Shown here one piece after another: positions 51,801 to 61,169 of a stretch of 64,000 bases of DNA (positions are counted from its first letter, which is position 1; each line of letters begins with the position of its first letter). A model generated the notes under the pieces. The model searched no databases. It was not told where the DNA came from and saw nothing but the letters and a program-made list of their open reading frames with translations. Position numbers and translations under genes: made by a program. Source of the stretch: Annulohypoxylon bovei var. microspora (Eukaryota > Ascomycota > Sordariomycetes > Xylariales > Hypoxylaceae); assembly GCA_022836615.1 (NCBI GenBank), contig MU405336.1, positions 1 to 64,000 on the forward strand, given 5' to 3'.

Positions 51801-52351
51801 AGAGTGCTCTGAAGACGCATTTGTTTGATTACCATGGCATCGACTTTCTTGACAATGAGGAGTTTCCAAAGCCTGAAAAGACAATTGCTAGCTCATCTAA
51901 ACAGGACGCAACATATAGTTGTCATCTCTGCCCGAAGAAATTTACGCGGCAGTTCAACCTAAGATCTCATCTCCGAACACACAATAATGAAAAGCCATTT
52001 GGGTGTTCATTTTGTGAGGAACAGTTCACCCGAAAGAGCGACTGTGTGCGCCACGAACGCGGTCACGGGGAGAAGAAATTCAAATGTTCAGGTCAATTAG
52101 AAGATGGAACCTCATGGGGCTGCAAAGCAGCATTCGGCCGCGCGGACAAATTGTCAAGTCATCTTCAAACTAGAACGGGACTTCAATGCATCCGACCTTT
52201 CATTATGGAGCAGGTAGAGAGGGGACGTCAACCCGTTAATGGAGGTGGTGTTTTAAACGATCACCTAGGCCTAGACGCGGACGCCTTATTATTAGCGGGC
52301 AACAGACTTCCTACTGTTGATGAATTCCTGAAGCTTTTGAGGCCTTTGTAA
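48866..52351 (+). CDS. NLR-like NACHT NTPase with C-terminal C2H2 zinc fingers
   Basis: Eight exons: 48866-49153, 49229-49252, 49308-49500, 49569-49949, 50005-50583, 50633-50744, 50804-51064 and 51118-52351. They sum to 3072 nt, or 1023 aa, and every junction keeps the frame. Residues 1-170 form a helical N-terminal domain of the kind found on fungal STAND proteins. A helical linker leads to NACHT: Walker A GKPGAGKT (rebuilt across intron 4, ending at about T298), Walker B YVILDGLDECD (about 386-396), and a winged-helix-like PRPLRWREVQAAASL and HDTARE region near 550-613. The C-terminal half has no WD, ankyrin or TPR repeats. Instead it has C2H2-type fingers at about 795-820, 826-852, 881-901 and 909-929 and a degenerate fifth (936-970); two of them are canonical CX2CX12HX3H. 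Fungal STAND proteins act in non-self recognition and programmed cell death. Here a nucleic-acid-binding end could be the sensor. Intron 1 carries an ACCTAGGT-type motif. Confidence 0.88.
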
Positions 52352-52408
52352 GTCGATACTTGAACCAAATAGATTTAAATAGTGCCCGAGTTTTAATTCA
52401 GGTTATTA

Positions 52409-52816
52409 CAGTAGTTACCCCTGCAAGTGCATACACCACTTTGTGCATAGGTATCTCTAAGTGCATACGGATCCGGATTTTCAATTACATATATTTGTAT
52501 GTAAAAATGCCTATTTGCATACTGCATATGAGACTTGGATTTATTTGTTTACAGGGGCCAGTTCCAGGGGTTTTAGTACCGATTTTGACCCATAAATTAC
52601 CATAAAAGGTAACGACCTGCTGACTTACATCTGTATGTAAGTAAGCAAAAGCCACGGACCCATCTAGATTAGATAAGAAATACCCAGAAACGTGCCCAAT
52701 CCCTATGTCTGAATTAAAGTGGGTTTTGCCAATTTCGGTTCTTCTTGGCGCATGGTATCCCTAATTGCATACGATATCGCTGCCCGGATTGTATGCAAAA
52801 ACAGGGGTAACTACTG
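52409..52816. mobile_element. Fot1/pogo-type MITE
   Basis: Inverted termini CAGTAGTTACCCCTG lie at both ends (52409-52423, and the reverse complement at 52802-52816), flanked by TA on each side (52407-52408 and 52817-52818). After an unmatched stretch the arms realign at TGCATAC. Length is 408 bp with no transposase. TA duplications and CAGTAGTTACCCCTG-like ends are typical of fungal Tc1/mariner (Fot1/pogo) elements. It starts 57 bp after the NACHT-C2H2 stop codon. Confidence 0.9.
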
Positions 52817-52929
52817 TATGTTAACTTTTTCCGAAGATTAAAGGGTGTGGGGTGGTCAGGTGACCAATGAGATAAAAAGGTTATTCCTGTGTTTTAGATC
52901 AAAGTTTAAAACAGAAGAAAAACAACAAC

Positions 52930-53055
52930 GCTTTACCCACCTGATAAGGGGTGGGGAAAGGGCGAAAAGTAGGTTCGATTTTGAATTGAGGTGGGCTGTT
53001 GGTACCTTCAATTGTATGGCTATTTGTATGCGGGAAAGGTACCTTTTAACATCCC
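52930..53055. repeat. Fragment related to the right arm of the hAT-like element
   Basis: About 110 bp around GGTACCTTCAATTGTATGGC (near 53,000) matches 25,700-25,800 with scattered differences. Only one arm is present, so it is a truncated relative. Confidence 0.7.
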
Positions 53056-53149
53056 CCATATAGTGAATTTAACATTAGATATGTATTTATTTACCTACTT
53101 AAGTAAAATAATATGTTATGTAAATTTTTGAATCACGTGATGAATGATG

Positions 53150-53400
53150 CCGAACCTTTTGGATTTAAAATTAAGGGCTGTGCCCGTGCGAGGAGAATGG
53201 GGCCTGATGGGAATGGTCCTTATCAAAAGTCTCCTATCGCGGTAATCCCGTTATGTCTATGGCAATTGATTGGGTGCATCGTCTTGCGGGTGGGACCATC
53301 TCAGAGCTTTTAACCAATCAGATCAATAGATCCCAGCTTTTGAGGTGGTCCGTTCGCGAGAAGGCGGTTTTCGACAGGAAGAGGCACTGACTTATTATTC
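53150..53400 (-). repeat. Dispersed relative of the tandem-array tail
   Basis: On the reverse strand this matches 27,895-28,120: one arm of the inverted repeat (TTCTCGCGAACGGACCACCT), GATGCACCCAATCAAT, and TTACCGCGATAGGAGA, in the same order. It lacks about 50 bp present in the array units between GACATAACGG and GGATTACCGC. No minisatellite is attached. Confidence 0.8.
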
Positions 53401-53777
53401 GGTGTCGAAATATGCCTTCATGTAATTTCAACGAAAAAGAATGTGAGAATTAAGCCTCTTAGATGAGACATAACTATTTATTTAGTTTACAGGTTGGACG
53501 AAATATAAATCTGAGATGCTAAAATGAGCGAAGACCGCCCGCCGAGACCTTTATCAACCATCAGCCAGTATGTAGGTTACATCCGACCCCGCCGAACCTC
53601 GTCATAAACATCCTCCTTCATCCTAGGAACACATGGCTTTAAGATTGTCCAAAATCCGAAGTCCAACTATTCATGGCTCGGCCTGTCTAGTATGATTGAG
53701 TCACCAACGTCGCCGGTGCGGTGAAGTGCTATGATATGGCATAAATTGTAGAAAATTGACAACATCGTGAGACGAAG
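53401..53777. other. Intergenic, upstream of the DUF885 gene
   Basis: No gene, repeat or obvious promoter motif recognised. Confidence 0.4.
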
Positions 53778-55928
53778 ATGGCACCCACCAACGAGGACAC
53801 AGCCGCTGCCCCGCAGCAGCAGAGACACAAGCTCACAGAGCCAGCCGACTATCCACGGTGGAATGCTGAATTGATAGAGGCTCTGCGGGCGAGGGACTTG
53901 CTCCCATACGTTATGGCGAGCGTGCTAGAACCTACAGGCGATGAGAACTCTCCGGCTCGCTTACGGTGGCGGAAGAATCGCCTCACCGTCCTACTTATGA
54001 TGAAGCGCTCACTGTCGATTGAAATGAAGAGTAAACTAGCTGGTGCTGGGTGGGATTCCGGATACAACAGAGATCCGAAGAAGATGTACGATATGATTTG
54101 TAAGGTCTCTCAGGAGGGCCTGGATGATGAATGTGATGCAGCACCACAGCCTCTGTCACCTTTAGGGTCATTCGCCACTATGGACGATCTCGAGAAGGAA
54201 ATTGAACTGATAGAATACGAAGATAGTGAGGAGGACTGGACTTCCATTGCAGTACCCTCTAAGACATCCCCAGCCGAGTCGATCCAGGATCGCATTATGC
54301 GCGTGTGGAATGACCTACGAGACCTAACAGCTTACTACGATATCGAGGGCTCGGCGTCACGGAATGGGAGGCTTGAGGTGTTCTTTCGGGACGAGCTAGC
54401 GGATCTTGAGAGGCAGCCTTTCGATTCGTACTTATCGCAGGATGATAGAGTCGACCACCTGTTGCTGCGAAACTACATGCGACGCGCGCGGCGCACGCTC
54501 GAACTCGATAAGGCGCGAGATGCCAAGTTTGCAGCTTTTATCGACCCATTTGCCACCCCCATCACGGCCTGGTGTGAGCAACGCCGGCGTGTCGAGTCGA
54601 TCGACGCTAAGGATTTTGCTAACGGCCTCAACGTAACGGAGAAGGTTATCCTACAGGCGCGGGACCATGTTAGCCACAATGCTAGCAAGTACTCGAAGGC
54701 CACCGGCCACCGCGCTGCTCGGAGGGTAGCTGATCTGCGCAGTAAACTTGCAGAGACGTATGCTTTCTATAAGGAATACGACCCTCAGTTCGATTGGTGG
54801 GTAACCGAGCCCTATAAGCGGCTCGATGCTGCGCTTGGACAGACGGTAGAGTTCCTCCGCGAAGTCTTAGTAGGTGTTAAGCCCGGCGACGAGGAGACTA
54901 TCGTCGGAGAGCCCATCGGCCGGGATGGCCTTCTCACCGATCTCGAGGCCGAATTGATACCGTATGCGCCCGAAGAACTGCTACGCATCGCGGAAAAAGA
55001 GTTCACGTGGTGCGAGGTAGAAATGGTAAAAGCATCTCAACAACTCGGCTTCAGCACCAACTGGCGCGCCGCTCTCGAGCACGTCAAGAACCTATACGAG
55101 CCGCCGGGAGCGTACCCGGCCTTCATCCGCTCGCTCGTCAACGAGGGCGCGGCATACGTCAAGAAGCACGACCTCGTGACGGTTCCGCGCGTGGCCGAGG
55201 AAGCCATCCGCATGACGATGATCGAAGCGGAGCGGCAGAAGGTGTCGCCGTTCTTCCTCGGCGGGCCGACGATGCAGATGTCGTACCCGACGCGCGCGAT
55301 GCCGCACGAGGCCAAGCTCATGTCGCTGCGCGGCAACAACCGGCCCTTCAGCCGCGCCACCGCCTTCCACGAGATGATCCCCGGCCACCACCTGCAGATC
55401 TTCATGGGCGAGCGCCACCGCCACTACCGCCGCGCCCTCTTCGACACCCCCTTCTTCGTCGAGGGCTGGGCCCTCTACTGGGAGATGGTGCTCTGGGACC
55501 GCGCCGACTTCTTCGTCACCCCCGAGGACAAGGTCGGCTCCCTGTTCTGGCGCATGCACCGCTGCGCCAGGATCCTGTTCTCCGTGCGCTTCCACCTCGG
55601 CCAGCTGAACGCCGCGCAGTGCGTCGATCTGCTGGTCGAGAGGGTGGGCCATGAGCGGGCGACGGCCGAGGGCGAGGTTAGACGCAGTCTCGGAACCGAG
55701 TATTCGCCATTGTATCAGGCTGGTTACATGTTAGGCGCATTGCAATTGATGCGCCTGCGCAAGGAGGCGGTGGGGAAGGGGTATGGTAGGATACGGGAGA
55801 AGGAGTTCCACGATCGGGTACTGCGGGCTAACGTCATGCCTATCGAGATGCTGAGGGCGCTGATCTTGGATCAGGAGCTTAAGAAGGATTTTAAATCTGG
55901 GTGGAGGTTTTATGACGATAAGCTATGA
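53778..55928 (+). CDS. DUF885 metallopeptidase-like protein with a Gag-like N-terminal extension
   Basis: Intronless, 716 aa. Residues about 170-716 are a DUF885 domain: the zinc-type signature H531-E532-x-x-P535-G536-H537-H538 in FHEMIPGHHLQ, the downstream EGWALY (562-567) that would supply the second Glu, and a conserved YQAGYMLGALQL near the end. DUF885 proteins are thought to be zinc-dependent hydrolases or peptidases; the substrate is unknown. Residues about 19-112 (PADYPRWNAELIEALRARDL ... NPKKMYD-like end) resemble the N-terminal domain of copia-type Gag (YPxW, a helical core, then a W/N turn), joined by an acidic linker (about 115-165). There is no signal peptide. From about 55,050 to 55,660 third positions are strongly G/C, unlike both flanks of the same gene. 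Confidence 0.82.
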   Translation: MAPTNEDTAAAPQQQRHKLTEPADYPRWNAELIEALRARDLLPYVMASVLEPTGDENSPARLRWRKNRLTVLLMMKRSLSIEMKSKLAGAGWDSGYNRDPKKMYDMICKVSQEGLDDECDAAPQPLSPLGSFATMDDLEKEIELIEYEDSEEDWTSIAVPSKTSPAESIQDRIMRVWNDLRDLTAYYDIEGSASRNGRLEVFFRDELADLERQPFDSYLSQDDRVDHLLLRNYMRRARRTLELDKARDAKFAAFIDPFATPITAWCEQRRRVESIDAKDFANGLNVTEKVILQARDHVSHNASKYSKATGHRAARRVADLRSKLAETYAFYKEYDPQFDWWVTEPYKRLDAALGQTVEFLREVLVGVKPGDEETIVGEPIGRDGLLTDLEAELIPYAPEELLRIAEKEFTWCEVEMVKASQQLGFSTNWRAALEHVKNLYEPPGAYPAFIRSLVNEGAAYVKKHDLVTVPRVAEEAIRMTMIEAERQKVSPFFLGGPTMQMSYPTRAMPHEAKLMSLRGNNRPFSRATAFHEMIPGHHLQIFMGERHRHYRRALFDTPFFVEGWALYWEMVLWDRADFFVTPEDKVGSLFWRMHRCARILFSVRFHLGQLNAAQCVDLLVERVGHERATAEGEVRRSLGTEYSPLYQAGYMLGALQLMRLRKEAVGKGYGRIREKEFHDRVLRANVMPIEMLRALILDQELKKDFKSGWRFYDDKL

Positions 55929-56349
55929 TGGGAGGGAAGGTGACATATGTCACGTTCGTGTATACATAAGCGTCGCATAGTATTTTTTTCGTTGGTTAGT
56001 CGAGATTTACGTTTATCGGTTTTGAGGACTATGATTTACGAGTATCGAATTAAATGAGATTCCCTTGTAAATTTCTCCAGGGTGAGGTCCAATCTTTGCC
56101 ACTAGCCAGAACCCCTTGAGCACCTACCTACATATAGTAAATGTCTTTCTCAATAAACGTATATCCTAATATGTACCACTAGACGAGCATTCTCATATTT
56201 ATACAAGTAGAAATCATCAAAATCGACCATATATGGCACTCTTTCGAAGTGAATAGCAACGACCCGTCAGATCCTGGGGACACATTGCCCTTTTCACTGT
56301 CCAAGTTATAAACTCACATGTATATCCTGTATGTGAACCATCCACCTAT
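55929..56349. other. Intergenic between convergent genes
   Basis: About 420 bp, moderately AT-rich, with one short ACCTACCTAC motif near 56,122. No gene seen. Confidence 0.4.
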
Positions 56350-57634
56350 TTACTTAGAAAACGCAACCTTGATTACCTCAATGTGATTATTATTCGTAAA
56401 TGAAATCGTTAGCGTCTGCCCACTCGGATCAAGGTAGGGGTGCGCAACACCGGCGTACGTTAGGCCGCCGTCAATAGGCGTCGCCGTGTACACTTTAACG
56501 TCCGGGGTCCACGGGCCCTCGAGCGCCGTCGCGGTTCGGAGCAAGACGTCGCCGCTACCGGGGCCTGTGTTTGTAGTTAGCAATGAATCCTGTAGAAAGT
56601 GGCGAAGTCAAATAGGTAAGTACTCACCCAGATGCACAAAAACATACACGCCCCAAAACTCGCTCCACACAAACTGCCCCTGGCCCACGAACCACATAAC
56701 CGCGTTGCGCGCCCCGAACTGCGTCAGCGGCTCCGCGGTCTTCCAGCCCCCGGCGGCCGCCCCCCACCAGTACTCGTACCGGGCCAGGTCGTACGCGTCG
56801 GCGGCCCGGACGCGCGCCAGGTACACGTACTGGGCGTCTGTAGTATCGGTGACGGACGTCGGCGCCCCGCCCCACGCGTACACGTAGTCCGACCGCGGGT
56901 CGCGGAACGCCGCCGCGTCGCCGTACCGCGGCGTGCTGGCCGCCGGCCACCAGTACCCGCTCGCGCCGAGGCGCTGCGTCACCGTCGGCGCGCCGTCCAC
57001 GAGCTCGACTTTGGCGACACCGGCGCCCTGGAGGCCCGCGCTGTTGGCGTTCTGCGCATGGTTAGCCGAACTAGGATTGGAAAATAAGGGGGCCGGCTAT
57101 TTTGGAGGGTGAGATCAAAGGAGGCTCGCTTACGACGAGATAGAAGACGGCGCCGGCGCCGTCGGCCGTCTCGACCAGGCTCGTGCCGCCGAAGCCGTAC
57201 GTGTTGTCCTCGCCCCAGGAGGCGTTGAAGGGGACGAACTGGCGCTGGTGGCGGACGGGGCTGTCGTCGTTGAGGTGCAGGTCGACGACGACGAGCGGGT
57301 CGTCGGTGGTCAGCGACAGCGAGTCGCGCACCATGCCGTGGAACTCGCTCGCGTTGTCGCGGCCCGGGTCCGTCAGGGGCTGCGCGCACCACAGCGTGTC
57401 GCCGAACAGCGCGTACCACCTGCCCTGCAGCTCGCCCGTGAACCCCAGGTCCCGGTGGCTGCAGCTGTTGTTCGCGTTCTGCTGCCCCAGGTACGTGGTC
57501 GCGAACTTGGCGATCGGGTTCGTGCCCACGGGCTGCGTGGGGTCGCTGTCGCGCCGCCGCTGCTGCTGCTTGGCATGGTCAGCGAGGACCGGGACGGCGA
57601 GCGCGCAGGCGAGGAGGGTACGGAGGCGCAGCAT
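56350..57634 (-). CDS. Secreted DUF4185-type protein
   Basis: Three exons (minus): 57134-57634, 56628-57051 and 56350-56564, giving 379 aa. Intron 1 (82 bp) is clear. For intron 2 (56565-56627) I used the acceptor that keeps the frame; a stronger-looking acceptor 18 bp earlier would shift into a stop, so this junction is less certain. Residues 1-18 are a signal peptide (MLRLRTLLACALAVPVLA). The mature part has the pattern of secreted fungal proteins with a DUF4185 (beta-propeller, glycosidase-like) domain: DLGFTGELQGRWYALFGDTL, EFHGMVRDS, QFVPFNASWGED, YGFGGTSL, then GSGDVLLRTATALEGPW near the C terminus. Polysaccharide binding or cleavage is possible but unproven. The coding region is very G/C-rich. 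Confidence 0.75.
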
Positions 57635-58579
57635 TATGTGTGAGCCGAGGGGTAGGTGAGGTGCGGTTCCCGATGGACACAGAGGGGAGTTGCAGGTGCA
57701 GACATCTTTATTAACGAATGGATGACCAGGTAGGAATGGGGAATTGCTGAATGGGGAAACGAAAGCGAGATGAACGAGAAACGATTGACAGCTGCCTTCT
57801 GCTCGACGAAGGATCGGCGTATGTCTCAGGATTAGACATTCGATTGATGTTTCTGAAAACGATGTTGAATTTTCTTTTCTCGTCTATAATTAGATTGCGC
57901 TGCCGAGCCTTTCATTCAGCTATGGCAACCTAACCTGACGGATGGAGGCGTATAATCCTTTCAAGCAGATCGGCTGGCAGCAGCCCCCGCATTTATTTCC
58001 ATGGCTTGTGGTGAGTAGGTTTTGAGAAGATGGTTTCTCGACTCTAAATCATGAAAAGCTATTGCGTACATTCTCTTGATCGTTCATTACCAAGTTGCTA
58101 GTGTTTTATACGACAGAATTTGTTATGCTAGAAGAGAGGTTAAGTCTACCAATTAATAATCAATTCCCATCTCATAATGACAATAGACAATTCAATATTT
58201 TTCGTAATCTATGAAGTTGTTGAAGACAAACACGAGGGAAGACGTTTATTGTGTGAGTAAGGTAAGCAGTAAATGCGAGCTCTTATGATTGGTGGACTCA
58301 GCTATAAGGTGTAACCCCTTTTCGGAAGAATCGTGCCCAGACTTTAGTAGATGCGGGTTGATGCGGGGAGCTATGGAGCGCAATCCGGGTAGGTCCCTAG
58401 ATCGGTTACCCCTGGCCTAAACCGGTATGGCGATATCATTGGGACTGGTCTCTTATCGCGCCATATTCCGAGAGTCGGCATATGATAGATATCCTCACCG
58501 TAACGAAATAAAACCATTTAGTTTTCTCGAGTAATTTGAAGTTAGTAGAACTCCGGGGATAGCGAGCTAAGTTGAGAAA
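57635..58579. promoter_or_regulatory. Divergent intergenic region, DUF4185 / isoaspartyl peptidase
   Basis: About 945 bp without a convincing ORF; presumably holds both promoters. No specific site recognised. Confidence 0.35.
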
Positions 58580-60145
58580 ATGGAGTACAAGCGACAAATC
58601 GAACAGACTGCAGCGCAGGTCAAGCCACGTCTTATCATCCACGGCGGCGCTGGTAATATCACACCCGAGAAGCTAGGGTTGGAGAAGTACACACAATATC
58701 GGCATGCACTTCTGACCATCGTAAGCGCTCACACTCATCTACCTACGTAGGCTGAGAGAAAACTAAGACGGGTGGGACAGGTCTCGAAGACGGATGCGTA
58801 CATACGAGCCCCGGTTCTCCCAAGCGAACATGACAATCCTTATTCTTCGGCGAATAAGTATCCCTTGGCACTAGATATTGCAACATATGCCGTGACGCTA
58901 CTCGAGAACAACCCACTCTTTAATTCGGGCCACGGCGCTGTTTTCACACGTGATGGCATCAACGAGATGGATTCCTCGGTCATGGTATCGAGAGGTTTTG
59001 CTAAACGTGGCGTTGGCTTGACGGGGTTACGCAGAGTCAAGAATCCCATCTTGCTTGCCAAGGCAATGTTGGAACATGGTGACCAGGACCTGGCAAATCT
59101 GGCAAGAAGGGCCGAATTAGACTCCGACGACCTGGAGGCAATAGACCTCGATATACCCTCAGCACAGGGTCATACACTTCTTTATGGAGCGACGGCCGAG
59201 CAGTTAGCTAAGAAGTATGGGCTGGAATTGGTGGATCCGAAATATTTCTTCACTCAGAATAGGTGGGATGAACATATACGGGCCCTGCAAAATGAGAAGG
59301 CGGGAAAGGGCCTGGCAACCTGGAGTGCCGAGGAGTATCTACCCCAAGGCACATGTGGCGCGGTAGCCCTTGATACGGATGGAGTCGTGTGTGCGGCTAC
59401 CAGCACGGGAGGAATGACGAACAAGCTAACAGGACGCGTTGGCGACACACCCGTAGTCGGTGCCGGCTTCTGGGCCGAGGAATGGACCGAGAAGAACAAT
59501 CCGAGCGGCGCAAACTCGGGACCAGCTGTGGATGCGTGGCAGAGCCTAAGAAGGCATCTGGGATTACCAGGGCCAATCGTAGAGTTATCGTCCAACCTAC
59601 GAAACCTCCTTGCTGACTGTCTTCCAACTCCATTCATATATTCTCCAGTTGCGCAAACAGCAGATATTGTCAGAAATGGCTCTTTTGACCAAAGCCTGCA
59701 GACAACACGATCTATTGCTGTATCGGGCACGGGAAATGGTGACTCCTTTCTCCGAGTGGCCGCTGCTAGGACGGTGGGTTCGGTCGCTCGATGGGGTGGA
59801 TTGCCCGCAGTAGATGCCCTACGTCACGTCGCGGGAGATGGTGGAGACTTGGAAAAGAGTGCTGGGGACCGTTGGGGCAAGACGGGAGAAGGAGAAGGAG
59901 GCATGATCGGTATAGAGAGCATCATCTCGCGCGATGCGTCGGGTCGCGTAGTCAGCACCCACGCCAATATATTGCAGGATCATAATTGCGCTGGTATGTT
60001 TCGGGCCTGGATTGACGACAACGGAAAGGCTGTAGTAAGAGTATTTCATCCAGATAGTGGGAACGAGCGTTTACGCGGAACGGGCATGTTTGAAGGCGAA
60101 GATATAGCTGAGGATGCCTGGCGTTGGAGTGCTGATAAAGCGTGA
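58580..60145 (+). CDS. Isoaspartyl peptidase / L-asparaginase (Ntn hydrolase, plant type)
   Basis: Two exons, 58580-58720 and 58781-60145, with a 60-bp intron (GTAAGC...ACAG), giving 501 aa. ATG 58580 was chosen because it restores the conserved N-terminal strand LIIHGGAGNI. The enzyme hydrolyses L-asparagine or removes isoaspartyl dipeptides. It is made as one chain that cuts itself before a threonine, which becomes the nucleophile: here T238 in QGTCGAVALD. Other family landmarks are NNPLFNSGHGAVFTRDG, EMDSSVMV, and in the beta chain STGGMTNKLTGRVGDTPVVGAG and a GTGNGDSFLR-like turn. It is longer than bacterial homologues (about 320 aa), as usual in fungi, with extra sequence between the chains and before the C terminus. 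No signal peptide, so probably cytosolic. Confidence 0.92.
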
Positions 60146-60459
60146 GAGATAGAATCAGTAAACTAGATAGATTCGGATTAGCTACAGAAGATTTGAACAC
60201 AACCAATAGATTTATCAACAAGTATCTCCTCATCAACATTAGGTGGTGTATTTAACGCGGCTATCCGCTAGGAGGGCATATAGGGGAAGCGGACCCCATC
60301 GCGACATCAATATCTTATTTTACATGTCATTCTCCGATGACCCGTGCCGTTATGCAAAGTTCGCCTAATGCCCATATGAAATACATGAACCGATCGAAGA
60401 GTGTATCGGAAATGAGTTGAGTGGTAATGTTTCTTTCGTTATATTCGTCATTATAGGAT
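60146..60459. other. Intergenic between convergent genes
   Basis: About 310 bp, presumably the two 3' UTRs; nothing else seen. Confidence 0.4.
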
Positions 60460-61169
60460 CTAAGCAAAAGCTTTCTCTGTGTTAGGTGGCGGCGCCGGCA
60501 CCTGGGCTACAGTTAGTTTTACATACCCGAGTATTTGTTTTATCAAGTTAAACGGGAAACTTACCTCCAGTTTTGTTGAACTCGCAAGCATTCTCTGGAA
60601 TCCTATCCCGACACCCTCAATGACTGCTAGAAGCACGGCGCAACCGATAGCGCCGTTACGCGCTGCCTTATATCCTCCTCGGATGGCTAGAGCACCACCG
60701 GTGAAAAAACCAGCAACTTGAATAGTTATTAACGAGTGTCCATTAGCCTGGAAATACGTAGGGCTGGCTTACTAATAGCATTGTAAGGGTCCTCCTTCTT
60801 CCGTACTCCCTTGACGGCGCAGTCGAATGTAGAGAACAAACCACCCCATACACCTGTAGAGGCAATCGTTAGACAACGTCAAGAATGATTCCAATCATCT
60901 AATGCCTACCGAAGTTACCACCTAATACTGGTGCTCTTGCTTTGATTGCTGTGATTGCTCCTATTCTCCTCTCACCCATTGGACTGTTCCGGAAACCCTT
61001 GATGCCGTGCCATATAGTTCCGCCGATTGCCTAATAAAAATTGGGGGTTAGCTTACGTCCTAGATCTGGCAATAAAATTGCTACAGGGGACAAAACATAC
61101 ACCCATAGCAAAAGCACCTCCAAAGTCATTCAGGATGACCCAAGGGCAAGGGTCTCGTGTGTGATCCAT
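60460..61169 (-). CDS. TIM17: Mitochondrial import translocase subunit Tim17
   Basis: Five exons (minus): 61101-61169, 60910-61030, 60773-60853, 60565-60716 and 60460-60501; introns are 56-70 bp. The model gives 154 aa, the normal Tim17 length. Tim17 is the core channel-forming subunit of the TIM23 complex in the mitochondrial inner membrane and imports presequence-bearing proteins. It shows the family's [20 protein letters not shown] start, [53 protein letters not shown] and [19 protein letters not shown], i.e. four membrane helices with GxxxG packing. The C-terminal tail [13 protein letters not shown] comes from the last exon; if that intron is retained the frame stays open and the tail is longer. 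Confidence 0.95.

Noticed and set aside
55007..55654. Long alternative-frame ORFs over the DUF885 gene on both strands
   Set aside because: They lie entirely within the G/C-rich part of a well-supported coding exon; high GC alone removes stops in other frames.
56486..57659. Plus-strand ORFs opposite the DUF4185 gene
   Set aside because: The minus strand has a signal peptide, consistent splice sites and family motifs; the plus-strand frames are Arg/Pro-rich shadows of high-GC sequence.
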